The notes under the pieces were generated by a model, which worked only from the letters and a program-made list of their open reading frames with translations, searched no databases and had not been told where the DNA came from. Made by a program: the position numbers and the translations under genes. A stretch of DNA of 64,000 bases from Siphonodentalium dalli (taxonomy: Eukaryota > Mollusca > Scaphopoda > Gadilida > Siphonodentaliidae), in contig CP136069.1 of NCBI GenBank assembly GCA_032622095.1, positions 186,795,122 to 186,859,121 of the forward strand. The letters run 5' to 3'. Shown piece by piece: positions 24,114 through 35,927 of the stretch. The first letter of the stretch is position 1. Every line of letters begins with the position of its first letter.

Positions 24114-25310
24114 ACCCACCCACCCACCCACCCATGTCTTCAAATTAGTCGAAATCATTACCGTTCTCGAAAATGGTCCATACCACATTTTCACACCGTC
24201 GGGGTGGCACCCCGGGGTAATAGATGGGAGTCGGGCTGTTTCTAGATGGTATTTGGGGCGGGCCACCCACCCATGCCCTCAAATCGGTGGAAATCCTTAC
24301 ATTTCTCGAAAATTGTCCTTACCCCATTTTCACCCCTCTGGATGGCACCCCCGGGGTGATGAGTGGGGGATCGGGTGTGTTTCTAAGGCTATTTGGGGCC
24401 GGCCACCAACACGGTCGAAATCCTTACCGTTCTCTAAAATGGTTCATACCCGATTTTAACACCACGGGTGGCACCCTCGGTGTGGCACACCCGGGGTGAT
24501 GGATGGGTGTCGGGTGTCGGTGTGTTTATAGGAGGTATTTGGGGCCACCCACCCATGCCGTCAAATCGGTCGAAATCCTTACCGTTCTCGGAAATAGTTT
24601 ATACCCCATTTCACCCCTTCGGGTGGCACCACTCTTGGTGTTTGGGCAGGGATTGGGGTGTTTCTGGGAGGTATATGTGACGGCCCACCCACCCACGCCA
24701 TCAAACCGGTCCAAATCTTTACCGTTCTCGATGATGGTCCATATCCTGAAGTGATTGGAAGGGAGTCGGTTGTTTATAGGGAGTATTTGGGACAGGCCAC
24801 CCACCCATCCGTCAATCGGTCGAAATCCCTACTGTTCTCGAAAATGGTCCACACCCAATTGTTACCCCCCTCGGGGTGGCACCCCGTGGGTAATGGTGTT
24901 GGTTGGGGAGTTTATATGTGGTATTTGGGGCGGGCCACCCACCCATGCAGTCAAATCGGTCGAAACCCCTACGGTTCTCGAAGATGATCCTTATCCCATT
25001 TTCACTCACTCGGGGTAGCACCCCGTGGGTGAAGGGTGGGGTCGGGGTGTTTCTCTGGAGTATTTGGGAGGGCCATGCACCCATGCCGTTAAATCGGTTG
25101 AAACCCTTAGCTTTCTCGAAACTGGTCCATACCCCATGTTTACCCCCTCGGGGTGGCACACCCGGGGTAATGGATGGGTGGGTGTCGGGGTGTTTATTTG
25201 GGGCCACCCACCCATCCAGTCAAATCGGTCGAAACCCCTACGGTTCTTGAAAATGGTCTATACCCATGGGGTATTTCGGGCGGGCCACCCACCAGCCTTA
25301 TCAAATTTGT

Positions 25311-26875
25311 CTTGGGGAGAGACAGAAAGAAGTATATATGCATTCATTTGATAGCGTTTGAGGTGATAGAGTGGGTTTTGAATTGTCCTCGGTTTAGGGG
25401 CACCATTAGGAACCATTTGTTTGACCATATTTGGTCTTATTCCAAAAACATTGGGCGACGGTCATCATAATGTTTTAGTGGTCAGATGTGAATTGGCCGA
25501 AGGGCCCTATTGTAACATTTTGACATAAATTTGTCTTTCGAAAACATATCCTATACTAACACTTCGAATGACTTCCTGTGTTTGTTGGTCCCAAAAATAA
25601 ACAGATCCCACAAAAATTCAACTTCGTAATAATAATGACGTATAATATTTAAGTCGATTTGCGTTTGATTATACAGTCCCGGATCGACTATGGAATTTCA
25701 ACAAATGCGCCAATCGTGGCGATGAAAGGCCAGAACGAAAATGGAAGTTGCCATACCTTAACATATTTGTCTTGGTGAGAGACGCAAATGTGAATTGGCC
25801 GAAGGGCCCTATTGTAACATTTTGACATAAATTTGTCTTTCGAAAACATATCCTATACTAACACTTCGAATGACTTCCTGTGTTTGTTGGTCCCAAAAAT
25901 AAAAAGATCCCACAAAAATTCAACTTCGTAATAATAATGACGTATAATATTTAAGTCGATTTGAGTTTGATTATACAGTCCCGGATCGACTATTGAATTT
26001 CAACAAATGCGCCAATCGTGGCGATGAAATGCCAGAACGAAAATGGAAGTTGCCATACCCTAACATATTTGTCTTGGTGAGAGACGCAAATGTGAATTGG
26101 CCGAAGGGCCCTATTGTAACATTTTGACATAAATTTGTCTTTCGAAAACATATCCTATACTAACACTTCGAATGACTTCCTGTGTTTGTTGGTCCCAAAA
26201 ATAAAAAGATCCCACAAAAATTCAACTTCGTAATAATAATGACTTATAATATTTAAGTCGATTTGAGTTTGATTATACAGTCCCGGATCGACTATGGAAG
26301 TTCAACAAATGCGCCAATCGTGGCGATGAAAGGCCAGAACGAAAATGGAAGTTGCCATACCTTAACATATTTGTCTTGGTGAGAGACGCAAATCGGTTGA
26401 AATCCTTACCTTTCTCGAAACTGGTCCATACCCCAGTTTAACCCACTCGGGTGCGTTGGTGGTTTTGAATTGTCCTCGACTAAGTGGCACCATAAGGAAC
26501 CATTTGTGTGACCATATTTGGTCTTATTCGAAAAACATTGGGCGACGGTCGTCATATTGTTTTAGTGGTCAGATGTGAATTGGCCGAAGGGCCCTATTGT
26601 AATATTTTGACATAAATTGGTCTTTCGAAAAGATATCCTATACTAACACTTCGAATGATTTCCTGTGTTGGTTGGTCCCAAAAATAAAAAGATCTCACAA
26701 AAATTCAACTTCGTAATAATAATGACTTATAATATGTAAGTCGATTTGAGTTTGATTATACAGTCCCGGATCGACTATGGAAGTTCAACAAATGCGCCAA
26801 TCGTGGCGATGAAAGGCCAGAACGAAAATGGAAGTTGCCATACCTTAACATATTTGTCTTGGTGAGAGACGCAAA
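25311..26875. repeat. Satellite C block 1: 302-bp monomers with linkers
   Basis: Monomers start TGTGAATTGGCCGAAGGGCC at 25487, 25789, 26091 and 26574 and end GAGAGACGCAAA. A transition segment (25311-25486) and a 182-bp linker (26392-26573) precede them. Both contain 'ggaaccatttg...tgaccatatttggtcttatt'. The transition looks like the 5' part of a longer ancestral C unit. No coding potential. Confidence 0.93.
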
Positions 26876-27886
26876 TCGGTTGAAGTCCTTACCTTTCTCG
26901 AAACTGGTCCATACCCCAGTTTATCCCACTCGGTGGCACACCCCGAGGGTGGTGGATGGGGGTTCGGGTGTTTCTATGGGGTATTTGGGGTGGTCCACCC
27001 ACCCAAGCCGTCAAATCGGTCGAAATCCCTACGGTTTTCGAAAAGGGTCCATACCCCATTTTCACCCCCTCGGGGTGGCACACCCAGGGTGATGGATTGG
27101 TGTCGGATGTCGGGGTGTTTATAGGAGGTATTTGGGGCCACCCACCCATGCCGTCAAATCGGTCAAAATCCTTACCGTACTCGGAAATAGTTTATACCCC
27201 ATTTCACCCCTTCGGGTGGCACCACTCTGGGTGTTTGGGCAGGGATTGGGGTGTTTCTGGGAGGTATATGTGACGGGCCACCCACCCACGCCATCAAATC
27301 GGTCCAAATCTTTACCGTTCTCGATAATGGTCAATATCCTGAAGTGATTGGAAGGGAGTCGGTTGCTTATAGGGAGTATTTGGGACAGGCCACCCACCCA
27401 TCCGTCAAATCGGTCGAAATCCCTACTGTTCTCGAAAATGGTCCATACCCAATTGTTACCCCCCTCGGGGTGGCACCCCGTGGGTAATGGTGTTGGTTGG
27501 GGAGTTTCTATGTGGTATTTGGGGCGGGCCACCCACCCATGCAGTCAAATCGGTCGAAACCCCTACGGTTCTCGAAGATGATCCTTATCCCATTTTCACT
27601 CACTCGGGGTAGCACCCCGTGGGTGAAGGGTGGGGTCGGGGTGTTTCTCTGGAGTATTTGGGAGGGCCATGCACCCATGTCGTTAAATCGGTTGAAACCC
27701 TTAGCTTTCTCGAAACTGGTCCATACCCCATGTTTACCCCCTCGGGGTGGCACCCCCGGGGTGATGGATGGGTGGGTGTCGGGGTGTTTATTTGGGGCCA
27801 CCCACCCATCCAGTCAAATCGGTCGAAACCCCTACTGTTCTTGAACATGGTCTATACCCATGGGGTATTTCGGGCGGGCCACCCAC
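26876..27886. repeat. Satellite B block 2
   Basis: About eight B monomers. Most of it (27074-27886) duplicates 24481-25292 at an offset of about 2,594 bp with few changes, so B and C were co-amplified as one composite unit. Confidence 0.9.
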
Positions 27887-30073
27887 CAGCCTTATCAAAT
27901 TTGTCTTGGGGAGAGACAGAAAGAAGTATATATGCATTCATTTGATAGCGTTTGAGATGATAGAGTGGGTTTTGAATTGTCCTCGGTTTAGGGGCACCAT
28001 TAGGAACCATTTGTTTGACCATATTTGGTCTTATTCCAAAAACATTGGGCGACGGTCATCATAATGTTTTAGTGGTCAGATGTGAATTGGCCGAAGGGCC
28101 CTATTGTAACATTTTGACATAAATTTGTCTTTCGAAAACATATCCTATACTAACACTTCGAATGACTTCCTGTGTTTGTTGGTCCCAAAAATTAAAAGAT
28201 CCCACAAAAATTCAACTTCGTAATAATAATGACGTATAATATTTAAGTCGATTTGAGTTTGATTATACAGTCCCGGATCGACTATTGAATTTCAACAAAT
28301 GCGCCAATCGTGGCGATGAAATGCCAGAACGAAAATGGAAGTTGCCATACCCTAACATATTTGTCTTGGTGAGAGACGCAAATGTGAATTGGCCGAAGGG
28401 CCCTATTGTAACATTTTGACATAAATTTGTCTTTCGAAAACATATCCTATACTAACACTTCGAATGACTTCCTGTGTTTGTTGGTCCCAAAAATAAAAAG
28501 ATCCCACAAAAATTCAACTTCGTAATAATAATGACTTATAATATTTAAGTCGATTTGAGTTTGATTATACAGTCCCGGATCGACTATGGAAGTTCAACAA
28601 ATGCGCCAATCGTGGCGATGAAAGGCCAGAACGAAAATGGAAGTTGCCATACCTTAACATATTTGTCTTGGTGAGAGACGCAAATCGGTTGAAATCCTTA
28701 CCTTTCTCGAAACTGGTCCATACCCCAGTTTAACCCACTCGGGTGCGTTGGTGGTTTTGAATTGTCCTCGACTAAGTGGCACCATAAGGAACCATTTGTG
28801 TGACCATATTTGGTCTTATTCGAAAAACATTGGGCGACGGTCGTCATATTGTTTTAGTGGTCAGATGTGAATTGGCCGAAGGGCCCTATTGTAATATTTT
28901 GACATAAATTTGTCTTTCGAAAACATATCCTATACTAACACTTCGAATGACTTCCTGTGTTTGTTGGTCCCAAAAATAAAAAGATCCCACAAAAATTCAA
29001 CTTCGTAATAATAATGACGTATAATATTTAAGTCGATTTGAGTTTTATTATACAGTCCCGGATCGACTATGGAATTTCAACAAATGCGCCAATCGTGGCG
29101 ATGAAAGGCCAGAACGAAAATGGAAGTTGCCATACCTTAACATATTTGTCTTGGTGAGAGACGCAAATGTGAATTGGCCGAAGAGCCCTATTGTAACATT
29201 TTGACATAAATTTGTCTTTCGAAAACATATCCTATACTAACACTTCGAATGACTTCCTGTGTTTGTTGGTCCCAAAAATAAAAAGATCCCACAAAAATTC
29301 AACTTCGTAATAATAATGACGTATAATATTTAAGTCGATTTGAGTTTGATTATACAGTCCCGGATCGACTATGGAATTTCAACAAATGCGCCAATCGTGG
29401 CGATGAAAGGCCAGAACGAAAATGGAAGTTGCCATACCTTAACATATTTGTCTTGGTGAGAGACGCAAATGTGAATTGGCCGAAGAGCCCTATTGTAACA
29501 TTTTGACATAAATTTGTCTTTCTAAAACATATCCTATACTAACACTTCGAATGACTTCCTGTGTTTGTTGGTCCCAAAAATAAAAAGATCCCACAAAAAT
29601 TCAACTTCGTAATAATAATGACGTATAATATTTAAGTCGATTTGAGTTTGATTATACAGTCCCGGATCGACTATGGAATTTCAACAAATGCGCCAATCGT
29701 GGCGATGAAATGCCAGAACGAAAATGGAAGTTGCCATACCTTAACATATTTGTCTTGGTGAGAGACGCAAATGTGAATTGGCCGAAGGGCCCTATTGTAA
29801 CATTTTGACATAAATTTGTCTTTCGAAAACATATCCTATACTAACACTTCGAATGACTTCCTGTGTTTGTTGGTCCCAAAAATAAAAAGATCCCACAAAA
29901 ATTCAACTTCGTAATAATAATGACTTATAATATTTAAGTCGATTTGAGTTTGATTATACAGTCCCGGATCGACTATGGAAGTTCAACAAATGCGCCAATC
30001 GTGGCGATGAAAGGCCAGAACGAAAATGGAAGTTGCCATACCTTAACATATTTGTCTTGGTGAGAGACGCAAA
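27887..30073. repeat. Satellite C block 2: 302-bp monomers with linkers
   Basis: Monomers begin at 28081, 28383, 28866, 29168, 29470 and 29772. The transition segment (27887-28080) and the 182-bp linker (28685-28865) are the same as in block 1. Compared with block 1 (3+1 monomers) this block has 2+4, so copy number changed by whole units. Confidence 0.93.
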
Positions 30074-33000
30074 TCGGTTGAAATCCTTACCTTTCTCGAA
30101 ACTGGTCCATACCCCAGTTTAACCCACTCGGTGGCACACATCGAGGGTGATGGCTGGGGGTTCGGGTGTTTCTATGGGGCATTTGGGGTGGGCCACCCAC
30201 ACATACCGTCAAATGGGTCTAAATCACTACTGTTCTCGAAAATGGTCCATACCCCATTGATACCCCATCGGGGTGGCACCCCCGTGGGTGATGGGTGCAG
30301 CCAAATCGGTCGAAACCCCTACGGTTCTCGAAGATGTCCATACCCCATTTTCACCCCCTCCGGGTAGCACTCCCGTGGGTGACGTGCGGGGTCGGGGTCT
30401 TTATATGGGCTATTTGGGGCGGGCCACCCACCCATGCCATTAAATCGATCGAATTCCTTACCTTTCTCGAAAATGGTCCTTTCTCCATTGGTCCGACCCC
30501 CACCCGATGGGTGGGGGTCGGGTGTTTCCATGACTATTTGGGAGGGCCACCCACCCATGCCGTCAAATCGGTTGAAATACTTACTTTTCTCGTAACTGGT
30601 CCCTACCCCAGTTTAACCCCATCGGTTGGCACACCCCGAGGGTGATGGATGGGGGTTCGGGTGTTCCTATGGGGTATTTGGGGTGGGCCACCCACCCATG
30701 CCGTCAAACGGTCGCAATCCCTACGGTTCTCGAAAAGGGTCCTTACGTGGTGGTACCCCCGGGGTGATAGGTTGTGTCCGGGTGTTTCTAGTAGGTTTTT
30801 GGGGCTGGCCACCAAATCGGTCGAAATCCTTACCGTTCTAAAAATGGTCCATACCGTTTTTTACCCCCCCCCCCCTCCGGGTGGCACACCGGGGTGATGG
30901 TGGGGGATCCAGGAGTTTCTAGTGTATTTTGGGCCGTCAAATCGGTCGAAATCCTCACCGTACTCGAAAAAAGGACCATACTCTATTTTCACCTCATCGG
31001 GGTGGCACCCCCGGGGTGATGGGTGGGGTCGGTGTTTTTAGGTGGTATTTGAGGCGGGCCACCCACACATGACGTAAAATCGGTCAAAATTCGTACCCTT
31101 CGCGAAAATTGTCCATACCATATATTCACCTTTCGGTGGCACCCCATGGAGGTGATTGGTGGGGGGGGGGGTCAGTGTGTTTCTATGGAGTACTTGGGCG
31201 GTGACTCGCCCATACCGTCAAATGGGTCGAAATTCTCACCGTTCTCGAAAATGGTCCATACCCCATTCACCCCTTCGGGGTGGCACCCCCCAGGGGTGAT
31301 AGATGGGTTCGGTGAATTTATAGGTGGTATTTGGGGCGGGCCACCCACCCATGCCATCAAATCGGTCGAAATCCTTATCTAAAATTGTCCATACCCCATT
31401 TACACCCATACGGAGTGTCACCCCCGGTGTGATCGGTCGGGTTCGGGGTGTTTCTAGATGGGATTTGGGGCGGGCCACCCATCCGTGTCGTCCAATCGGT
31501 GGTATTTGGGGCGGGCTACCAACATGTTACCCCATCGAAGTTGCACCCCCGAGTGATGGTGGGGGTATGGTGTGTCTATGGGTATTTGGGGCGGGCCAAC
31601 CATCCAAGCTGTGATATCGGTCGAAATCCACACCGGTCTTGTAAATGGTCCGTTCCCCATTTTCACCACCTGCGGTAAAATCGGTTGAAATTCTTACCCT
31701 TCTCGAAAGTTGTCTATACCACATGTTCACCCCCTGGGTGGCACCCCGGGTGATGGGTGGGGTCGGGTGTTTTTAGGGGGTATTTTGGGCGAGCCACCCA
31801 CCCATGCCGTCAAATCGGTCTAAATTCTTACCCTTCTCGAAAATTATCCATACCCCATGTTCATCCCTGGGGTCGCATCCCCCAGGAGGTAATTGGTGGG
31901 GTATCGACGTGTTTCTTCGGGTTACTTGGGCGGACCACTCACCCATGGCGTCCAATCTGTGGAAATTCTTACCGTTCTCGAGTAAGGTCCATACCCCATT
32001 TTCACCCCTTCGGGTGGCACCACCCAGGGGTGATGTCGGGTTCGGGTATTTATATGGGGTATTTGTGGCGGGCCAGCCACCCACGACGTCAAATCGGTCG
32101 AAATCCTTACCATTCTCGAATATTGTCCATACCACATGTTCACCCCTGCGGAGTGGCACCACCGGTGTGATAGGTGGGAGTCGGGTGTTTCTAGGTGGTA
32201 TTTGGGCGGGCCACCCACCCATGCCGTCAAATCCATACGGCATTTTCACTCCCTATGGTGGCACCCCCACCGGAGTGATGGGTGGGTGTGGGGTTTTTCT
32301 AGTGGGTATTTAGGGCGGGCCACACACCCTGTGGGCGGCACTCCTCGTGGTGATGGCTTGGGAATCGGGTGTTCATAGGGGTTATTTGGGGCAAGCCACC
32401 GACCCATGCCATCAAATCGGTCGAAATCCTTACCGTTCTCAAAAATGGTTCATACCCCCCATGTTCACCCCCTTGGGGTGGCAGCCACTGGGGTTGATGC
32501 CTCGGGGGTCGGCGTGTTTCTAGGTGTTATTTGTGGTGGGCCATCACACATGCCATCAAATCGGGCGAAATCCTTTCCGTTCTCGAAAATGGTCCTTACC
32601 CCATGTTCACCTCCTCGGGTGGCAACCCGGGTGATGGGTGGGTGATCCGGGAGTTTCTATGGTATTTTGGGTAGATCACCCACCCATGACGTCAAATCGG
32701 TCGAAATCCTTACCGTTCTCGAAAATGATCCATACCCCATTTTCACCTCCTTAGGGTGGCACCCCCGCAGGTGATTGGTATGGGATCGGTGTGTTTCTAT
32801 GGTGTACTTGAGGTGGGCCACTCACCGTGCCGTCAAATCAGTGGAAATTATTACTCTCCTCGAAAATTTGTCCATACCCCATGTTCACCCCATGGGGTGG
32901 CACCCCCATGAGGTGATTGGTGGTTCGGGTTGTTTCTATGGGGTACTTGGGGTGGGCCACTCACCCACGCCGTCAAATCGGTGCTAATTCTTACCGTTCT

Positions 33001-33429
33001 CGAAAATAGTCCATACCCCATTTTCACCTGTCGTGGTGGCACCATTGAGCTGATGGTTGGAGGCCGGGTGTTTCTGGTGGGTATTTGGGGCGGGCCACAC
33101 ACCCATGCCGTCAAATCGGTCAAAATCCTTACCGTTCTCGAAAATGATCCATACCCCATTTTCACACCCTTGGGGAAATGGGTGGGGTCGGGGTGTTTCT
33201 AGGGGATAATTGGAGCGGGCCACCACCCAGGCCGTCAATTCGGTAGAAATCCTTACCTTTATCCAAATTGTCCTTACACCATTTTACGCCCCTCGGGGTG
33301 GCACCCGCGGGGTGATGGATGGGGCATTGTGCTGTTTCTAGGGGGTATTTGGGGCAGATCGCTCGAAATCCTTACCATTCTCCAAAATTGTCCATACCCC
33401 ATTTAACGCCACGGGGTGGCACCCCGGGG
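30074..33429. repeat. Satellite B block 3, older higher-order copy
   Basis: From about 30830 the monomer order follows 17038-20115: the 'ccgttctaaaaatgg' monomer, the 'ccatatattcac' monomer, the 'gatatcggtcgaaatccacacc' monomer, and so on. Divergence and deletions are much greater than between copies 1 and 2. A poly-G run lies at 31162-31172 and poly-C at 30865-30875. Confidence 0.85.
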
Positions 33430-34211
33430 CCTTGTACTATGGACCATAATAATTTTAATCACAAGGTTAAGGGATGTACACAGGAGGCGGGCAAGTTCAA
33501 TAGACCACTGTATTGTAATAGTGTAGATTATACCCGTGTGCATGTGGGCTCATTGCCGATGGGTGATTGGGTTTGATCAGAATGGCATTCACACTGCGGC
33601 AATCAAGCGGTTGTCTCGTGGCAAACAACCTAAAGTCTGTATTGGAGTATTGACCAATTATGACATTCGTGCAGGGACGTTGTTAGAGGGTCTCCTTTGT
33701 GGGTACACAACTTGGAGTTTAAACCTGCACCTGAGACCTTCTAGCTATACGTCTCTTGTACATATTAGCAATAGAATACTGCAGCGATTCTGAATGACAA
33801 ACCAACTAGAAATTAAATACATCGTACTACTTGAATTGTTGGAACAGACGATAACCATTGATGAAATATAACACAATGCACGAACGGATGCGGTGTACTC
33901 ACTGGGCGATTATTTAAAGGATACCGATTACCACTAATCAAATTGAACACGGCTCACCCATGCACTAGCGATAACATCTCAATGAGTGTCTCCGAGGAAT
34001 CATTTTTTTCATTGGTCAATCAAGTCACATGTGAAAAACTTATTATTTTATTGGTCACCAATTATTGTATTGGTCAACATGCATGTGAAAGCGGAATTAC
34101 AAGAAGTCGCCTATACACTGTTAGAATAAGAGTGGAGGTCTATGGTAATCGACACCTTTTGTGTGCCCCACTGAAGCTTGTGATTACAATAATTGTGTTC
34201 TATAGTATAGG
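33430..34211. mobile_element. 782-bp TIR element inserted in satellite B
   Basis: The left terminus (CCTTGTACTATGG...AATCACAAG) and the inverse of the right terminus (CCCTATACTATAG...AATCACAAG) align over about 37 bp at roughly 75-80%. Satellite B stops at CACCCCGGGG and resumes at GTTGATGGGTGG. The paralogous empty site at about 20111-20130 reads CACCCAGGTTGATGGG. The target duplication cannot be fixed because of the G run. No transposase ORF is seen. Superfamily unknown. Confidence 0.7.
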
Positions 34212-35927
34212 GTTGATGGGTGGGTGGTCGGGGTGTTTTATGTGGTATTTGGGGTGGGCCACCAACCCATTCCGTCAAATCGGTCTAAATTCCTACCCTC
34301 TGGGTGGCACCCCGGTGTGATGGGCGGGGGGTCGGTGTTCTGGAAGGTATATGGGCGGGACACACACCCATGTCGTCAAATCGGTTGAAAACCTTACCGT
34401 TCTCAAAAATGGTCCAAACACCATTTGTACCCCCTCGGGGTGATGGGTGGGGTTGTTTCAAATTGGTGTTTAAATTGTGTATTTAGGGTGGGGCACCCAC
34501 ACACACGCGGTCAAATCGGTTGAAATTCTTACCATTCTCGAAAGTTGTCTATACCACATGTTCACCCCCCTGGGTCGCACACCCAATGTGATTGGTGGGG
34601 GTCGGGTGTTTCTATTGGGTATTTGGGGCGGGCCACCTACCCATGCCGTCAAATCGGTAAAAATATTCACCGTTCTCGAGAATGGTCCATACACTATTTT
34701 CACACCTACGGGGTGTCACTCCCGGGGTGGTGTGGCTGGGGTGTTTGTATGGGGTATTTGGGCGGGCCATCCACCCATGCCGTCACGAAATTTGTCCATA
34801 ACCTATTTTCACCTCTTCGGGGTGCCAACCCCAGAGGTTGATGGGATGGGTCTGGTGTTTCTAGGGGGTATTTGGGGCGGGCCACCCACAAATGCCGTCA
34901 AATCGGTCGAAATTCTTACCGTTCTGGAAAATGGTCGATACTGTTCTCGAAAATGGTCCATACCCCATTTTCACCTCTTCGTTGTTGATGGGCGGGGGTC
35001 TGGTGTCTATAGGGGGTATTTGGGACGAGCGACCCACCCATGCCGTCAAATCGGTCGAAATACTTACCGTTCTCGAAAATGGTTCATCCCCCATTTTCAC
35101 CCCTTCTGTTGTCACCACCCGGGGGTGATGAGTGTTTCTAGTAGGTATTTGGGGCGGGCCACCCACCCAGCATGCAATCAAATCGGTCGAAATCCCAACT
35201 GTTCTTGAAAATGGTTTATACCCCATTTCACCCCTTCGGGGTGGCACCCCCGGTGGTGATAGGTTGCGGTCGGTGTGTTTGTGGCCGGCCACCGAACCGT
35301 TCCGTCAAATTGGTCGAAATCTGTACCGTTCTCGAAAATGGTCAATGCTATTCTCGAAAATGGTCCATATCCCATTTTCACCTCTTCTGGTGGCAATCAC
35401 CGGGTTTGCTGAGTGGGGGTCTGTCGTCTCTAGGGGTGTTTGGGACGAGCCACCCACCCATGCCGTCAAATCGGTCGAAATCCTTACCGTTCTTGGAAAT
35501 AGTTTATACCCCATTTCACCCCTTCGCGTGGTAACACCCGGGGTGATTGGGTAGAGATTTGGGGTGTTTCTGAGAGATATATGGGACGGGCCACCCACCC
35601 ATGCCGTCAAATCGGTCCAAATCCTTACTGTTCTCGAAAATGGTCCATACCCCGAAGTGATTGGAAGGGAGTCGGTTGTTTCTAGGGAGTATTTGGGGTG
35701 GGCCACCCACCGTGCCGTCAAATCGGTTTAAATCCAATACTGTTCTCGAAAATGGTCCATACCCAATTGTTACCCAATCGGGGTGGCACCCCCGTGGGTA
35801 ATGGGTGGGGATGGGAGTTTCTGTGTGGTATGTGGGGCGGGCTACCCACCCATGCAGTCAAATCGGTCGAAACCCCTACGGTTCTCGAAGATGGTCCATA
35901 CCCCATTTTCACCCCCTCGGGTAGCAC
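34212..35927. repeat. Satellite B block 4
   Basis: About 13 B monomers continuing the older higher-order copy: 34212-34300 aligns with 20120-20210. Monomers are more diverged than in block 1. The array ends at '...cgggtagcacggggtatgacg'. Confidence 0.88.

Larger units (their letters stand above)
16095..25310. repeat. Satellite B: about 140-bp GC-rich monomers, main block
   Basis: Monomers run roughly: CCGTCAAATCGGTCGAAATC, CTTACCGTTCTCGAAAATGG, TCCATACCCCATTTTCACCC, then CTCGGGGTGGCACCCCGGGG, TGATGGGTGGGGGTCGGGG, TGTTTCTAGGGGGTATTTGG and GGCGGGCCACCCACCCATG. Period varies from about 120 to 145 bp through small indels, with roughly 65-70 copies here. Each has a cluster of small palindromes (CACCCCTCGGGGTG, CACCCCGGGGTG) and four G-tracts with short loops. 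The many overlapping ORFs on both strands are periodic by-products with no domain signal. Confidence 0.93.

Noticed and set aside
7790-35927. CRISPR-like regular repeats
   Set aside because: Long contiguous monomers without unique spacers in a eukaryotic setting; these are satellites.
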